Source: an uncultured Nitrososphaerales archaeon (GTDB taxonomy: Archaea; Thermoproteota; Nitrososphaeria; Nitrososphaerales; Nitrosocaldaceae). From it: a stretch of 64,000 nucleotides of DNA. The translations under genes and the position numbers were made by a program. The notes beneath the pieces are model-generated. The model worked only from the letters and a program-made list of their open reading frames with translations. It had not been told where the DNA came from and did no database searches. The stretch lies in assembly GCA_938030895.1 (NCBI GenBank), contig CALHIV010000005.1:1-64000 (forward strand). Direction: 5' to 3'. Positions 44,822 through 53,257 of this stretch are shown piece by piece; within the stretch, counting starts at the first letter, position 1; each line of letters opens with the position of its first letter.

Positions 44822-46449
44822 GTATGGCTATGGCGAGTGCAGATCTCTACCCTTATGGGTTAGAGCATAATCCATTCCCTAGTAGCCCAACACCAACTAT
44901 ACATGATGCCAGAGTACTAGGCGGTAAGAGACATAGAGAGGCTAGGGATGCTATCATTGATTGCATAAACGATCTCTACTCAAAGTTGAACGCAAAGGAT
45001 GGCGATTACGATTCAAGAGACTTTAGATTGATTACAGTAGTGCAAGATATAGGTTCTGGTAAGACACATCTTGCATTGCATATAAAGAGTACTAGAGATG
45101 ATGTGGTATGCTCCTACGTTGATCTCAGCACGATATCACCAAAGAGCATGTATGGCCTCTTCTCTAGCATACTGAGGGGTTTCGATTCAGAGTATGTTGA
45201 GCAGTTGAGATCACTAATAATAGGTGAGTTGAAGAGGAGAGCACTTGAAGGTAATAAACACGCAAAGAAGTTCTTCCGACCATCATTCTTCTTCAATAAC
45301 AACATAGATAGACTTGCTGATGATGTTATTGAAGGTAGAAGGGAACCAGACTTTAGATACCTGAATCATGCCCTTGATGAGATGGATGAGTATGAGTTTA
45401 TAGTAGTTAAGAAGATAGTAGAGAATAGATTCATAGATATATCTGATCTGAAGAGCCTTGAGGATATGCTCTACTTCCTTGCCTCTATAGCAAAGATAAA
45501 TCAGAGGTTCTTGAAGAAGGTTACAATGATAGAGATCGATGAATTTGATTCTAACACTGACTCCATAGAATTCGTCAAGGCTATAATAAATGCACATATC
45601 CCCTCTACTATAGTATTGTTGATAACAACACCAGCAGCATATGACTCTCTTAGAGGTCTGAGCCCATCCCTATTCGATAGGCTTGAGAAGGCCAACTATA
45701 AGATAGATCTTGTAGGCTCAAGTACATTCGATGAGATAGCGGATATAGCATTAGAGTACATAAGGCAGAACGTCAAGGATCTAAGGTTTAGTATACATGA
45801 GAGCGATATAGTGAACAAGATAAGGGTTATATATGATGAGTTCATAGAGTTCAGGAATATAAGATCATTACTTAACATACTCTACCATGCGATGGAGGTA
45901 GCAGCAAGCAGAGGTGATAAGGTGCTTAGTGAAGAGGCTATAGAGGAGGCTATAAAGCGAGCATATCCAGGGTTAAGGGTTAGAGGGAGCATAATGAACG
46001 TTCCTATAGCAGAGTTCATGAGGATAAGGAGGGAGCATGCTAGTCATGATGCTCTAGAACGGGGGGTGAAGCAGGCTGTTAAGAACCTTCTAGCGTTGAT
46101 GCAGGAGAAGGGCAAGGTATCAAGGGTTGAGTATGATATCACAGTAAACAGCATTAGTGCAGATGCAGTATACATAGATCCCAGTATGAGGAGGACAGGG
46201 GTGATGGTTATTATAGGCAAGAATTATGCTACGATGAATAATATATACCATGAGGGTATGCAGGTTGATAGACTTGTAGTGTTGAACAACACAGGCAGTA
46301 ATGGTAGTAATGGGGCAGTATTCGTAAACATTGATAGATGTAAGATAGCAGATCTCATATACTTTGGTCAGATGTATAGTAAGAAAGAAATAACTGATAT
46401 AGAGATAGAGAAGGCATTGTTACTTGCAAGATCGATCCTACTGTATTGA
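44818..46449 (+). CDS. ORC/AAA-like P-loop ATPase with extra C-terminal domain, unknown
   Basis: 543 residues. Walker A reads QDIGSGKTH (76-84), with Gln in the first glycine place; Walker B is MIEIDEFD (237-244); sensor 1 is VLLITTPAAYDSL, followed by SPSLFDRLEKA as in AAA+ lids. A long helical insertion (about 125-230) separates Walker A and B. Residues about 410-543 form a separate alpha/beta domain (VEYDITVNSISADAVYIDPSMRRTGVMVII) that loosely resembles nuclease-like folds, without a confident catalytic set. An SD-like AGGAGG precedes the ATG. It is coupled to the coiled-coil gene and to the HAD gene. Confidence 0.8.
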   Translation: MSMAMASADLYPYGLEHNPFPSSPTPTIHDARVLGGKRHREARDAIIDCINDLYSKLNAKDGDYDSRDFRLITVVQDIGSGKTHLALHIKSTRDDVVCSYVDLSTISPKSMYGLFSSILRGFDSEYVEQLRSLIIGELKRRALEGNKHAKKFFRPSFFFNNNIDRLADDVIEGRREPDFRYLNHALDEMDEYEFIVVKKIVENRFIDISDLKSLEDMLYFLASIAKINQRFLKKVTMIEIDEFDSNTDSIEFVKAIINAHIPSTIVLLITTPAAYDSLRGLSPSLFDRLEKANYKIDLVGSSTFDEIADIALEYIRQNVKDLRFSIHESDIVNKIRVIYDEFIEFRNIRSLLNILYHAMEVAASRGDKVLSEEAIEEAIKRAYPGLRVRGSIMNVPIAEFMRIRREHASHDALERGVKQAVKNLLALMQEKGKVSRVEYDITVNSISADAVYIDPSMRRTGVMVIIGKNYATMNNIYHEGMQVDRLVVLNNTGSNGSNGAVFVNIDRCKIADLIYFGQMYSKKEITDIEIEKALLLARSILLY

Positions 46450-47096
46450 AGGTTGTATCATTCGATCTAGATGGCACTATATTCAAGAAGGGGTTGGATG
46501 ATATATTCTGGAATAGATTGGTTCCAGAGTTGATAGCTAGAGAGAAGAATATGAGCGTAGATGATGCTGTAGCATATGTACTTAAAGAGTATGACTCTAT
46601 AGGCCCAAACGATATAAGATGGTATATACCAGAGTATTGGTTCGATAGATTCGGACTTACCCATACCTTACTTGATAACCTGCTAGATACCATGGAAGGG
46701 TACTATACTGATGGCATATATGATGATGTAGATCTACTTGCAGATATAAGACATAAAGTGATAATAACAACATGCAACCCTCCAGCGATGGCAAGAAGGA
46801 AACTCTCCATTATAATCAAGAGGACCAACGCCAATATACATAGACTCTTCTCATCCATCTCATATAATACTGTTAAGAATAGTTGGTTCTATAGTAGGAT
46901 CTGTAGGGAACTCAACGTTGAGGCTGAGAATGTACTTCATATAGGCGATGATCCTATACAGGATCTTGAGATACCAAGATCTATTGGCATGCAAGCACTA
47001 CTTATGGATAGGGAGTATAAAAGGATTAACAGCGCTACTCAGACTCAGGATCATCATATCATATCTTCCATTAAAGAGCTCATGAGATTTATATGA
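46446..47096 (+). CDS. HAD-superfamily phosphatase
   Basis: 216 residues starting at TTG 46446, overlapping the ATPase stop (TTGA). The HAD motifs are VVSFDLDGTIF (Asp7, Asp9), IITTCNPPAM, and LHIGDDPIQDLEIPRSIGMQALLMDR. The cap domain is helical (about 15-95). Substrate is unknown. Its tight coupling to an ATPase/coiled-coil pair is unusual for this class. Confidence 0.85.
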   Translation: MKVVSFDLDGTIFKKGLDDIFWNRLVPELIAREKNMSVDDAVAYVLKEYDSIGPNDIRWYIPEYWFDRFGLTHTLLDNLLDTMEGYYTDGIYDDVDLLADIRHKVIITTCNPPAMARRKLSIIIKRTNANIHRLFSSISYNTVKNSWFYSRICRELNVEAENVLHIGDDPIQDLEIPRSIGMQALLMDREYKRINSATQTQDHHIISSIKELMRFI

Positions 47097-47143
47097 TTAT
47101 GGAGGCTCAGTTATTAAATTAAAGGTTAAGGTGAGCATGATCG

Positions 47144-47317
47144 ATGAACCCCTTACTTGCACTTCCTGGCTATGTAACGCTGCTAATAGTAGGGCTGATA
47201 ATAGTTGGCATAGGCTTCCTTATAGATGAGTCTGAGATAGTGTTAAGGTTCATCATAGGTTTTATAGGCCTAGGGTTGGTAGCGGTAGCAATACTTGCTA
47301 TAGTAGTTGTAAGGTGA
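47144..47317 (+). CDS. 57-residue protein with two membrane helices
   Basis: ATG 47144 to TGA 47317. It reads MNPLLALPGYVTLLIVGLIIVGIGFLI-type hydrophobic helix, a short acidic turn DESEIVLR, and a second helix ending VVVR. A TATA-like TTATTAAATTAAAG (47111-47124) precedes it at the normal distance. Start, length, codon use and two clean helices support a real gene. It is not recognised; it may be a small membrane subunit. Confidence 0.7.
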   Translation: MNPLLALPGYVTLLIVGLIIVGIGFLIDESEIVLRFIIGFIGLGLVAVAILAIVVVR

Positions 47318-47413
47318 TCCTTACTTCTTGCTTACCTACATACCCTCTTGTAATAGATCAGGAAGCAAATAGGTAAATAAAAGGTTAAATTTACAGCCTA
47401 AGATAAGTAGCAG

Positions 47414-48607
47414 ATGGGTAGTAATGCTGTAGATGATAATGGCCATGGCTACAAGGGCAGAGATGCTCTTACTCTACATAGAAGGCTGAGAGGCAAGATA
47501 GAGGTTAGAAGCAGAGTAAGTATAAGGTCTACGCGTGATCTAAGCCTAGTCTATACTCCAGGAGTAGCAAGTGTGGCCATGGATATAGTGAGAGATAAGA
47601 AGAATGCTTACATCTACACATCAAAGTGGAATAATGTAGCAATAGTTACTGATGGTTCAAGGGTACTTGGGCTAGGAAATATAGGAGCAGAGGCAGCACT
47701 ACCAGTCATGGAAGGTAAGGCAGTAATATTCAGACAGTTCGGAGGCATCTCCGCATTTCCAATCTGCCTATCTACGCAGGATAAGGATGAGATAATCAGT
47801 ATAGTCAAGAGTATAAGTCCATCATTTGCAGCAATAAGCATAGAGGATATAGAGTCGCCAAAGTCTCTAGCCATAATTGATGAACTCAAAGGCGCTCTAG
47901 AGATACCAATATTCCACGATGATCAGCATGGTACTGCAATAGTGGTACTTGCAGCACTCATCAACTCATTGAGGCTTGTTGGTAAGAGCATAAACGATGC
48001 GAGGATAGTTGTTGTAGGAGCAGGGGCAGCAGGGTATGGTATAGTTAACATATTATACAAGGCTGATGCTAGGAATATGCTTGTCTTTGATTCTACAGGG
48101 ATAATAAGTAGGGATAGAAGAGAGAATATGAATCCATACAAGTTGAGGATAGCAGAGATGAGTAATCCAGAGCAGGTTAGAGGCTCCCTGCAGGATGTTG
48201 TAAAGGGCGCAGATGTACTCATAGGCGTATCTGGCAAGGCTGGTATAGTGAGCAGGGAGATGGTTAGAAGCATGAGCAAGGATGCGATAGTCTTTGCATT
48301 GACCAATCCGGTACCTGAGATCAGACCACATATAGCAAAGAGTGCTGGAGCAAGGATAGTAGCTACTGGCAGATCGGATTACTATAATCAGATAAATAAT
48401 GCGGTTGTATTCCCATCATTGATGAGAGCAGTGCTTGACCTAAACATAAAATGTATAGAATGGGAGATGCTTGTTCATGTAGCATCGGCTGTAGCAGGCC
48501 TTGTAGGTAACAACATCAACGAGAGATATATAATACCTAGTATGATGGATAATAGGTTATTGGCTGCTGTTAAAGATGCAGTCAAATATTATCTTAAATT
48601 GAAATAA
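47414..48607 (+). CDS. Malic enzyme (malate dehydrogenase, oxaloacetate-decarboxylating)
   Basis: 397 residues, the malic domain alone without a phosphotransacetylase tail. It makes pyruvate from malate with NAD(P)+. SLVYTPGVASVAMDIV, GLGNIGAEAALPVMEGKAVIFRQFGG, FHDDQHGTAIVVLAALINSL and the Rossmann loop VVGAGAAGYGIVNIL are present. The acidic or basic cofactor-choosing residue after the second strand reads VFDSTG, which leans to NAD. Single gene with its own promoter (AAATAAAAGG near 47375). Confidence 0.92.
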   Translation: MGSNAVDDNGHGYKGRDALTLHRRLRGKIEVRSRVSIRSTRDLSLVYTPGVASVAMDIVRDKKNAYIYTSKWNNVAIVTDGSRVLGLGNIGAEAALPVMEGKAVIFRQFGGISAFPICLSTQDKDEIISIVKSISPSFAAISIEDIESPKSLAIIDELKGALEIPIFHDDQHGTAIVVLAALINSLRLVGKSINDARIVVVGAGAAGYGIVNILYKADARNMLVFDSTGIISRDRRENMNPYKLRIAEMSNPEQVRGSLQDVVKGADVLIGVSGKAGIVSREMVRSMSKDAIVFALTNPVPEIRPHIAKSAGARIVATGRSDYYNQINNAVVFPSLMRAVLDLNIKCIEWEMLVHVASAVAGLVGNNINERYIIPSMMDNRLLAAVKDAVKYYLKLK

Positions 48608-48681
48608 GTAAGAGTGCCGATGTATGAATAAGAGTATACCTCATTAAAAACGTTTATTAGCATACATGCATATAATATGTA

Positions 48682-49641
48682 ATGGTAGAGATTTTTGGCA
48701 GAAGTTTAAGGGATATAATACGTGATACTCCCTTGTACATCTCTCTGGCCAGAAGGTACTGTGGGATAAGGTTATTCAAAGAGAGATATCCATTACTTGC
48801 ATCTGTAGACGTCTCTAATGTATGCAACCTTCACTGTTCACATTGTTACTGGTGGCTTAATAGGAAGGAGGAGGATGGCTTACATGCTGAGGAGTGGAGG
48901 AGTGTGATACGTAGCATGCTCAAGGGGAAGGTTATGCATGTTGGCATCGCTGGGGGAGAACCGTTGCTACGCTTGGATGTTATCAAGGTATTCTGTGAGG
49001 AGATGCCTAGGCATGTATCTGTAGTAACGAATGGAACGCTTCCATTGCAGAGGATGGAGGGTCTCTACTTTTACTTTGTATCCATAGATGGGACTAGAGA
49101 TGTGCATGATCTGATAAGGGGTAAGGGCTCTTATCATAGGGCAAGGAGGAACATACTCGATTATATAGAGCGTTACAGTAACAATGGATATAAAGCATGG
49201 AAGGATATATGGCTATCACTAACCATAAACTCAATAAACTATAAGAGTGTAGAGGACTATATAGAGGAGTGGTATGGTATAGTGAACAAGGTTGCAGTAC
49301 AGTTCCATACACCATTCGTAAAGAGAGACCCACTATCACTCCCATTTGGGGAAGAGCGGGATCATGTTGTTTCAAAGCTACTGGAATTAAGTAAGAGATA
49401 TCCTAAATTCATAGCTAATCATCCAAGACAGCTTGAACTGTTGAGGGGGAGTTGGGGAGGCAAGGGTACAACACCTATAGCATGTCCATCATGGGCCATA
49501 CTATCACTTGACCATATGGGCAGGATTAAGAGACCATGCTGTATAGGGAGCGCAGACGCACATGCTATGCAACCTATATGTGAAGAGTGTGGGTTAAGTA
49601 GTTATGCTATGCTATACTCTTATGGCATAAGAGGCACATAA
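48682..49641 (+). CDS. Radical SAM protein with C-terminal cysteine cluster
   Basis: 319 residues. CNLHCSHCYWW (Cys48, 52, 55) binds the SAM-ligating 4Fe-4S cluster; VGIAGGEPLLR is the GGEP motif. The C-terminus has ACPSWA, RPCCIG, and ICEEC, enough for an auxiliary cluster of SPASM/Twitch type. Substrate is unknown: neighbours (malic enzyme, tRNA-Met, TopoIB) give no clue. Relatives modify peptides, lipids and cofactors. Confidence 0.85.
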   Translation: MVEIFGRSLRDIIRDTPLYISLARRYCGIRLFKERYPLLASVDVSNVCNLHCSHCYWWLNRKEEDGLHAEEWRSVIRSMLKGKVMHVGIAGGEPLLRLDVIKVFCEEMPRHVSVVTNGTLPLQRMEGLYFYFVSIDGTRDVHDLIRGKGSYHRARRNILDYIERYSNNGYKAWKDIWLSLTINSINYKSVEDYIEEWYGIVNKVAVQFHTPFVKRDPLSLPFGEERDHVVSKLLELSKRYPKFIANHPRQLELLRGSWGGKGTTPIACPSWAILSLDHMGRIKRPCCIGSADAHAMQPICEECGLSSYAMLYSYGIRGT

Positions 49642-49755
49642 TATATAGCATTCAATTTTGTATACCCTTCTATTGTAACTTTTATTTTAGTTTGTAAATT
49701 TTAGTTTGTAACCAATCAATTATTTCAAGCGTCGTAAGATAGTACTGGCATACTA

Positions 49756-49797
49756 TTCTGACTGCACAATACATGGTTCTGACTGCACAATACATGG
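49756..49797. repeat. 21-bp exact tandem duplication
   Basis: TTCTGACTGCACAATACATGG occurs twice head to tail (49756-49776 and 49777-49797), about 40 bp beyond the tRNA-Met 3' end. It may be a recent duplication. No function is seen. Confidence 0.85.
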
Positions 49798-49878
49798 CAG
49801 ATACGGCCAGTAATGAACTGCTCATCATGGATATGTGCCGGGGGCGGGATTCGAGCCCGCGACCTCCAGATTATGAGT

Positions 49879-49898
49879 CTTGCCCCTCGTGTGGAGGT
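49879..49898 (-). other. Second intron of tRNA-Met, anticodon stem
   Basis: Twenty bases with an internal CCTC-CACAC-GAGG hairpin flanked by bulges AGA on both sides; GAG/CTC and GCC/GGC form the outer and central helices. Site 30/31 gives the best bulge-helix-bulge. Confidence 0.7.
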
Positions 49899-49922
49899 CT
49901 GGCGCTCTAACCAGGCTAAGCT

Positions 49923-49973
49923 TTCAGGCTTATAGCTCTTCTCTTCTATCTACTCTGCTCTACTCTGCTCAGT
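49923..49973 (-). other. First intron (8/9) of tRNA-Met
   Basis: Fifty-one purine-rich bases (GAGCAGAGTAGAGCAGAG and similar). Its last bases (CCTG before bulge AAA) pair with acceptor bases 3-6. Removal restores T8-A9-G10. Confidence 0.8.
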
Positions 49974-49985
49974 ACCCCGGCTTCT

Positions 49986-49992
49986 CCCGGCA
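49986..49992 (-). other. Leader copy of the acceptor strand, tRNA-Met
   Basis: TGCCGGG in the leader, 4 nt before G1, is complementary to CCCGGCA at the tRNA 3' end (49842-49836), giving a possible 7-bp surrogate acceptor stem in the precursor. Confidence 0.6.
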
Positions 49993-50091
49993 TGTAAAGG
50001 TTGTATAAAGCATTTAATTTACTTTATTATGGTCACCAATATACCATATATAAATAGGGCCTATGATCATCATCAGCATACGAGAGTAATA

Positions 50092-51687
50092 CTAACCCTT
50101 ATCCTTACCATATGCCTTTAGCATAGCCTCCCATCTGGCATTGCTATTCTTCACCCATTGGAACTTCCTCTGTAGCGTTGCTGTATATATTTTAGTCCAA
50201 TCCATACCAACATATCTACACCATGCATAGAAGAGCCTAGGATCTATATAGTTGCGAAGAGATGTTGCAAGGTTATACTCTCTACACTGCTTTGCAAGTT
50301 CTATCTGAAGTCTCAACTTCTCTATCCTCTCCTTCAACCTCTCCTCCTGCTTCTTCGTCTTCACCTGCTTGTTCATCAACTCCTTCAACCTCTCCTCCTT
50401 CTTCCTAAGTGACTCATCAAAGTTCTTGGGCACTGCCCTCTTGTGGTTGCATGTTATCGCTGCATGCAGGTTTGCAACCTTTGCATGGTATAACTTGACA
50501 TACTCCCCCTCTCCATCCATCTTACCATCTATACTAAGCAAGTAATCCTTAACCACATCTGTAGCAAGATAGGTTCTGAATGCCTTTGCAGTAAGTCCAT
50601 CCATTATGCTGCTGAGGAACCTGTTAACATGCCTAGACGTTATCCCAGCAAATATCTCCTCCCCTTCCTTCTTGTCTGCTACGAACTCCTGAAGATTTCT
50701 ATATGCTATCTCATCCATAGCATTCTCTACTCTTATACTCTTCTGCCATCTTACGGAGTCCTTGCCTAGGAAGTCGAACTCTATGCTCTTTCCATCGCTA
50801 TTAAACCTTATATGCTCTACTCTAAGCGTGCTTGCACCAACGGTATCTGCCTCGTCAGCATCCTTCTCATCCCCAACCCTCATCGCTAGCCTGTAGATGA
50901 GGTAGCAGACTGTTGCTACCTTCCTCCTCTTCTCATCCCCAGCCTTCATCCCCTCCTCTACCTTTGCTATAACCTTGCCTATCCGCTTAGCAAGCCTCAT
51001 TGCTGTATCGTACTTCGCCTTGTCTCTCTCCTGCCTTATCTTTGAAGAGTCAGCAAGCCATACATACTTCTCCTTCCCTGTCAACTTGTCTATCCACTTT
51101 GCAAGCCATATGGAGTCGTGGTCATGCACCACTGCCTTCCAGTTAGCCTCAGGTACGGGCGCATCCTCTCCAAGGTTAAGGATTATATCGCTAGCCTCAA
51201 CCCTTGGTTTCCATCTGCCTCGAAGTGGATGCTCGCCTCTACCCATGAATATACCTGGAGGCTCTACCATCCAGTTCGCTACCTCATACCTCTCCCCATC
51301 GACTATAGCATAGCCATATATTGACTTCAGATGCTCCCTGAGCCTCTTCCTCTCATTGGCAAGCCTCTTCTTCATCTCCTTATCCATAAGGCTCTTCATC
51401 TCCTTCTCCCTATCCACATAGGCATAGACCTCGCTAAAGTCTATATCCTCTATGCTGACACTCCTATACTCTTCAGGGAATAGTTTGAGGAGATCCGTTA
51501 AGAAGTTTAGCACGAATACCCGATCCTTAACATATGGTGTATCCTTCTTCTTTGCAAATGCATAGACCATCTCCTCCTGCTCTGGTGTAAGCTTTATCAC
51601 CTTACCCCTTATCCTTATGCTGAGCCCTTTAGGCTCATAGGGAGGGGGCAGTGCTACACCATTATGCTGCAGTTGCTTCCACTTCAT
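50092..51687 (-). CDS. topIB: DNA topoisomerase IB (eukaryotic type)
   Basis: 531 residues. It relaxes supercoils through a 3'-phosphotyrosine intermediate. The catalytic residues are recognisable: Arg in MRVGDEKDADEADTVGASTLR, Lys in LGKDSVRW, Arg in TAKAFRTYLAT, His in ITCNHKRAVP and Tyr480 in LRNYIDPRL. The N-terminal core (WMVEPPGIFMGRGEHPLRGRWK) and a coiled linker (about 415-470) are complete. This enzyme is a marker of Thaumarchaeota and some relatives. Single gene. Confidence 0.96.
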   Translation of the reverse strand: MKWKQLQHNGVALPPPYEPKGLSIRIRGKVIKLTPEQEEMVYAFAKKKDTPYVKDRVFVLNFLTDLLKLFPEEYRSVSIEDIDFSEVYAYVDREKEMKSLMDKEMKKRLANERKRLREHLKSIYGYAIVDGERYEVANWMVEPPGIFMGRGEHPLRGRWKPRVEASDIILNLGEDAPVPEANWKAVVHDHDSIWLAKWIDKLTGKEKYVWLADSSKIRQERDKAKYDTAMRLAKRIGKVIAKVEEGMKAGDEKRRKVATVCYLIYRLAMRVGDEKDADEADTVGASTLRVEHIRFNSDGKSIEFDFLGKDSVRWQKSIRVENAMDEIAYRNLQEFVADKKEGEEIFAGITSRHVNRFLSSIMDGLTAKAFRTYLATDVVKDYLLSIDGKMDGEGEYVKLYHAKVANLHAAITCNHKRAVPKNFDESLRKKEERLKELMNKQVKTKKQEERLKERIEKLRLQIELAKQCREYNLATSLRNYIDPRLFYAWCRYVGMDWTKIYTATLQRKFQWVKNSNARWEAMLKAYGKDKG

Positions 51688-51754
51688 CCTCCAAATCTTA
51701 TACCTTGCACTATAATATAAGTGCAGTTTACTCCATTCATATACTATTCTTATA

Positions 51755-52168
51755 CTAGTATGCCTTGTATAGGCATGACTCTAGGACCTCCTTGAGCATA
51801 GGTACTGTATCGAACGACGAGATCTCTTCTGGCCTTATCCAGAGGTATGAGTCATGCTCCCAGTCTAGTCTCACCTTATCACTACTAGACTCGAATAGGT
51901 ATGGATGCACCATCCATATGGTGGAATTATCCTCATCCACAACCTCTACTACTCTTCCAGCGCTTATGGGTCTAAGATCTGCTCTGGTTATACCAGTCTC
52001 CTCCTCTATCTCTCTATATGCCCTCTCTAATGCATCCTCACCATCCTCTATATAACCTGAGACCCCAGCCCACTTGTGCTTCATAGTCTTAACCCTACTA
52101 CTCCTCCTTAGGATCAGTATCTTACTACCATGCATTATAAATGAGGTTACTACATGCACCCTCCTCAT
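51755..52168 (-). CDS. NUDIX hydrolase
   Basis: 137 residues. The Nudix box is complete: G38 x5 E44 x7 REIEEETG (52-59). The GVSGYIEDGED preceding it and the IWMVHPYLFES strand suit a hydrolase of nucleoside diphosphate-linked substrates, such as oxidised nucleotides. It ends the aromatic cluster, 11 bp downstream of tyrA, and may be co-transcribed; a functional link is not evident. Confidence 0.88.
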   Translation of the reverse strand: MRRVHVVTSFIMHGSKILILRRSSRVKTMKHKWAGVSGYIEDGEDALERAYREIEEETGITRADLRPISAGRVVEVVDEDNSTIWMVHPYLFESSSDKVRLDWEHDSYLWIRPEEISSFDTVPMLKEVLESCLYKAY

Positions 52169-52179
52169 ACCTTTTGCAC

Positions 52180-53208
52180 CTAACCCTCTCTACCACTAAT
52201 CTCCTTTAGTACCTTGTACATGAGCCTGTATGAACCCTCTATATCAATGCATGATGCTATCTTATCTCTAACTTTAGAGTAGACCCTCTCAAGGGCATCC
52301 CTATCCCTTTCCTCTATACAGGCTAGGAGGTGCTCATTACTTGCTATAAACCTCTTGAGGTAGCGTTTAACATGTCTATTCATGAGCAGAGATGAGAATA
52401 ACTTTGGATCATCGTTTAGTATACCCTCGAATATGAGCGATTGTAGTGTAAAGGTACTACCTGCAAGTGCCTTGCACAACTCTACATCTCTGCAGTCCCT
52501 AAGCAGATCAGCAAACGATATGTTCATTGCATACACCATGCCCAGGATTAGAGCCATCGCTCTATCATGCTCATCGGGCTCATCTACCATTATCAGCGTA
52601 GCATTAGGGAATATCCCCCTTGCAGCAATCTCCTCCTCTTCCCTATCCATAACAGGGATGAGTACGAACCTATTTGGGGCATTGATATCTGCACCAGGGC
52701 CAAAGAGAGGGTGTATAGAGAGTGGTTTTACACCATACCTCTCTGCAGCATACCTCAACGCTCTATGTACATCATGCTTGAGTGAGGATATCTCTACAAG
52801 CATGGAGCCCCTGTGCATGTATCTCGCTATTCTAGATATGGCCTTTGGTATGGTATCCATAGGGAGGGAGAGCATTACAAGGTCTGAGTTGCTAAGGATA
52901 GCAGTAGCATTAACAGTAGCATTAGCAATAGAGGTAGATGATGGCGATGGTGCTGATGATGGCAATGATGTATAACTATTCTTACCACGCTTGAGATAAT
53001 CTAGTATGGATAAGTTTACTATTGTTATCCTCTCATACCCTCCTCTCCCTCCAGCAACACCTTTATCAAGTATAGAGATAGAGGATGATAATGCTTGTAG
53101 AGCATCCATATCTATATCGTTGAGGTATAGATTATGTCCTCTCATGTAGAAGTACCTTGTGAACCATGAGCCCATCCTTCCTCCAGCACCTATTATAGTT
53201 ATATTCAT
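52180..53208 (-). CDS. tyrA: Prephenate dehydrogenase
   Basis: 342 residues. It oxidises prephenate to 4-hydroxyphenylpyruvate for tyrosine. MNITIIGAGGRMGSWFTRYF is the NAD(P) loop; SLPMDTIPKAI and SIHPLFGPGAD are TyrA motifs. Residues about 82-108 hold a Ser/Pro/Ala/Asn/Thr low-complexity insertion encoded by a repeat (52900-52975) between the first strands of the Rossmann domain. It follows the chorismate mutase-aminotransferase gene by 49 bp. Confidence 0.88.
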   Translation of the reverse strand: MNITIIGAGGRMGSWFTRYFYMRGHNLYLNDIDMDALQALSSSISILDKGVAGGRGGYERITIVNLSILDYLKRGKNSYTSLPSSAPSPSSTSIANATVNATAILSNSDLVMLSLPMDTIPKAISRIARYMHRGSMLVEISSLKHDVHRALRYAAERYGVKPLSIHPLFGPGADINAPNRFVLIPVMDREEEEIAARGIFPNATLIMVDEPDEHDRAMALILGMVYAMNISFADLLRDCRDVELCKALAGSTFTLQSLIFEGILNDDPKLFSSLLMNRHVKRYLKRFIASNEHLLACIEERDRDALERVYSKVRDKIASCIDIEGSYRLMYKVLKEISGREG

Positions 53209-53257
53209 ATAGAACTACCCCAGAAGCAAGATACCATCTATTATATATTACATTAAC

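Larger units (their letters stand above)
49836..49981 (-). tRNA. trnM-CAU: Elongator tRNA-Met(CAU) with two introns
   Basis: The 75-nt mature form has acceptor GCCGGGG/CCCCGGC, discriminator A73, T8-A9, D-stem GCT/AGC, anticodon stem CCAGA/TCTGG with loop CTCATAA, and T-stem GCGGG/CCCGC; it matches archaeal elongator tRNA-Met. The 5' intron (49923-49973, 51 nt) lies between positions 8 and 9: outer helix AAGC/GCTT (two leader bases plus G1C2), central helix CGGG/CCTG, bulges GTA and AAA. The second (49879-49898, 20 nt) is placed at 30/31; a direct repeat AGAC leaves 28/29 to 32/33 possible. The T-loop starts with C54. Confidence 0.9.

Noticed and set aside
49866-49902. Reading the tRNA-Met loop with a canonical 37/38 intron (other anticodon)
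   Set aside because: That would place C instead of T at position 33 and lose the perfect match to elongator tRNA-Met given by loop CTCATAA.
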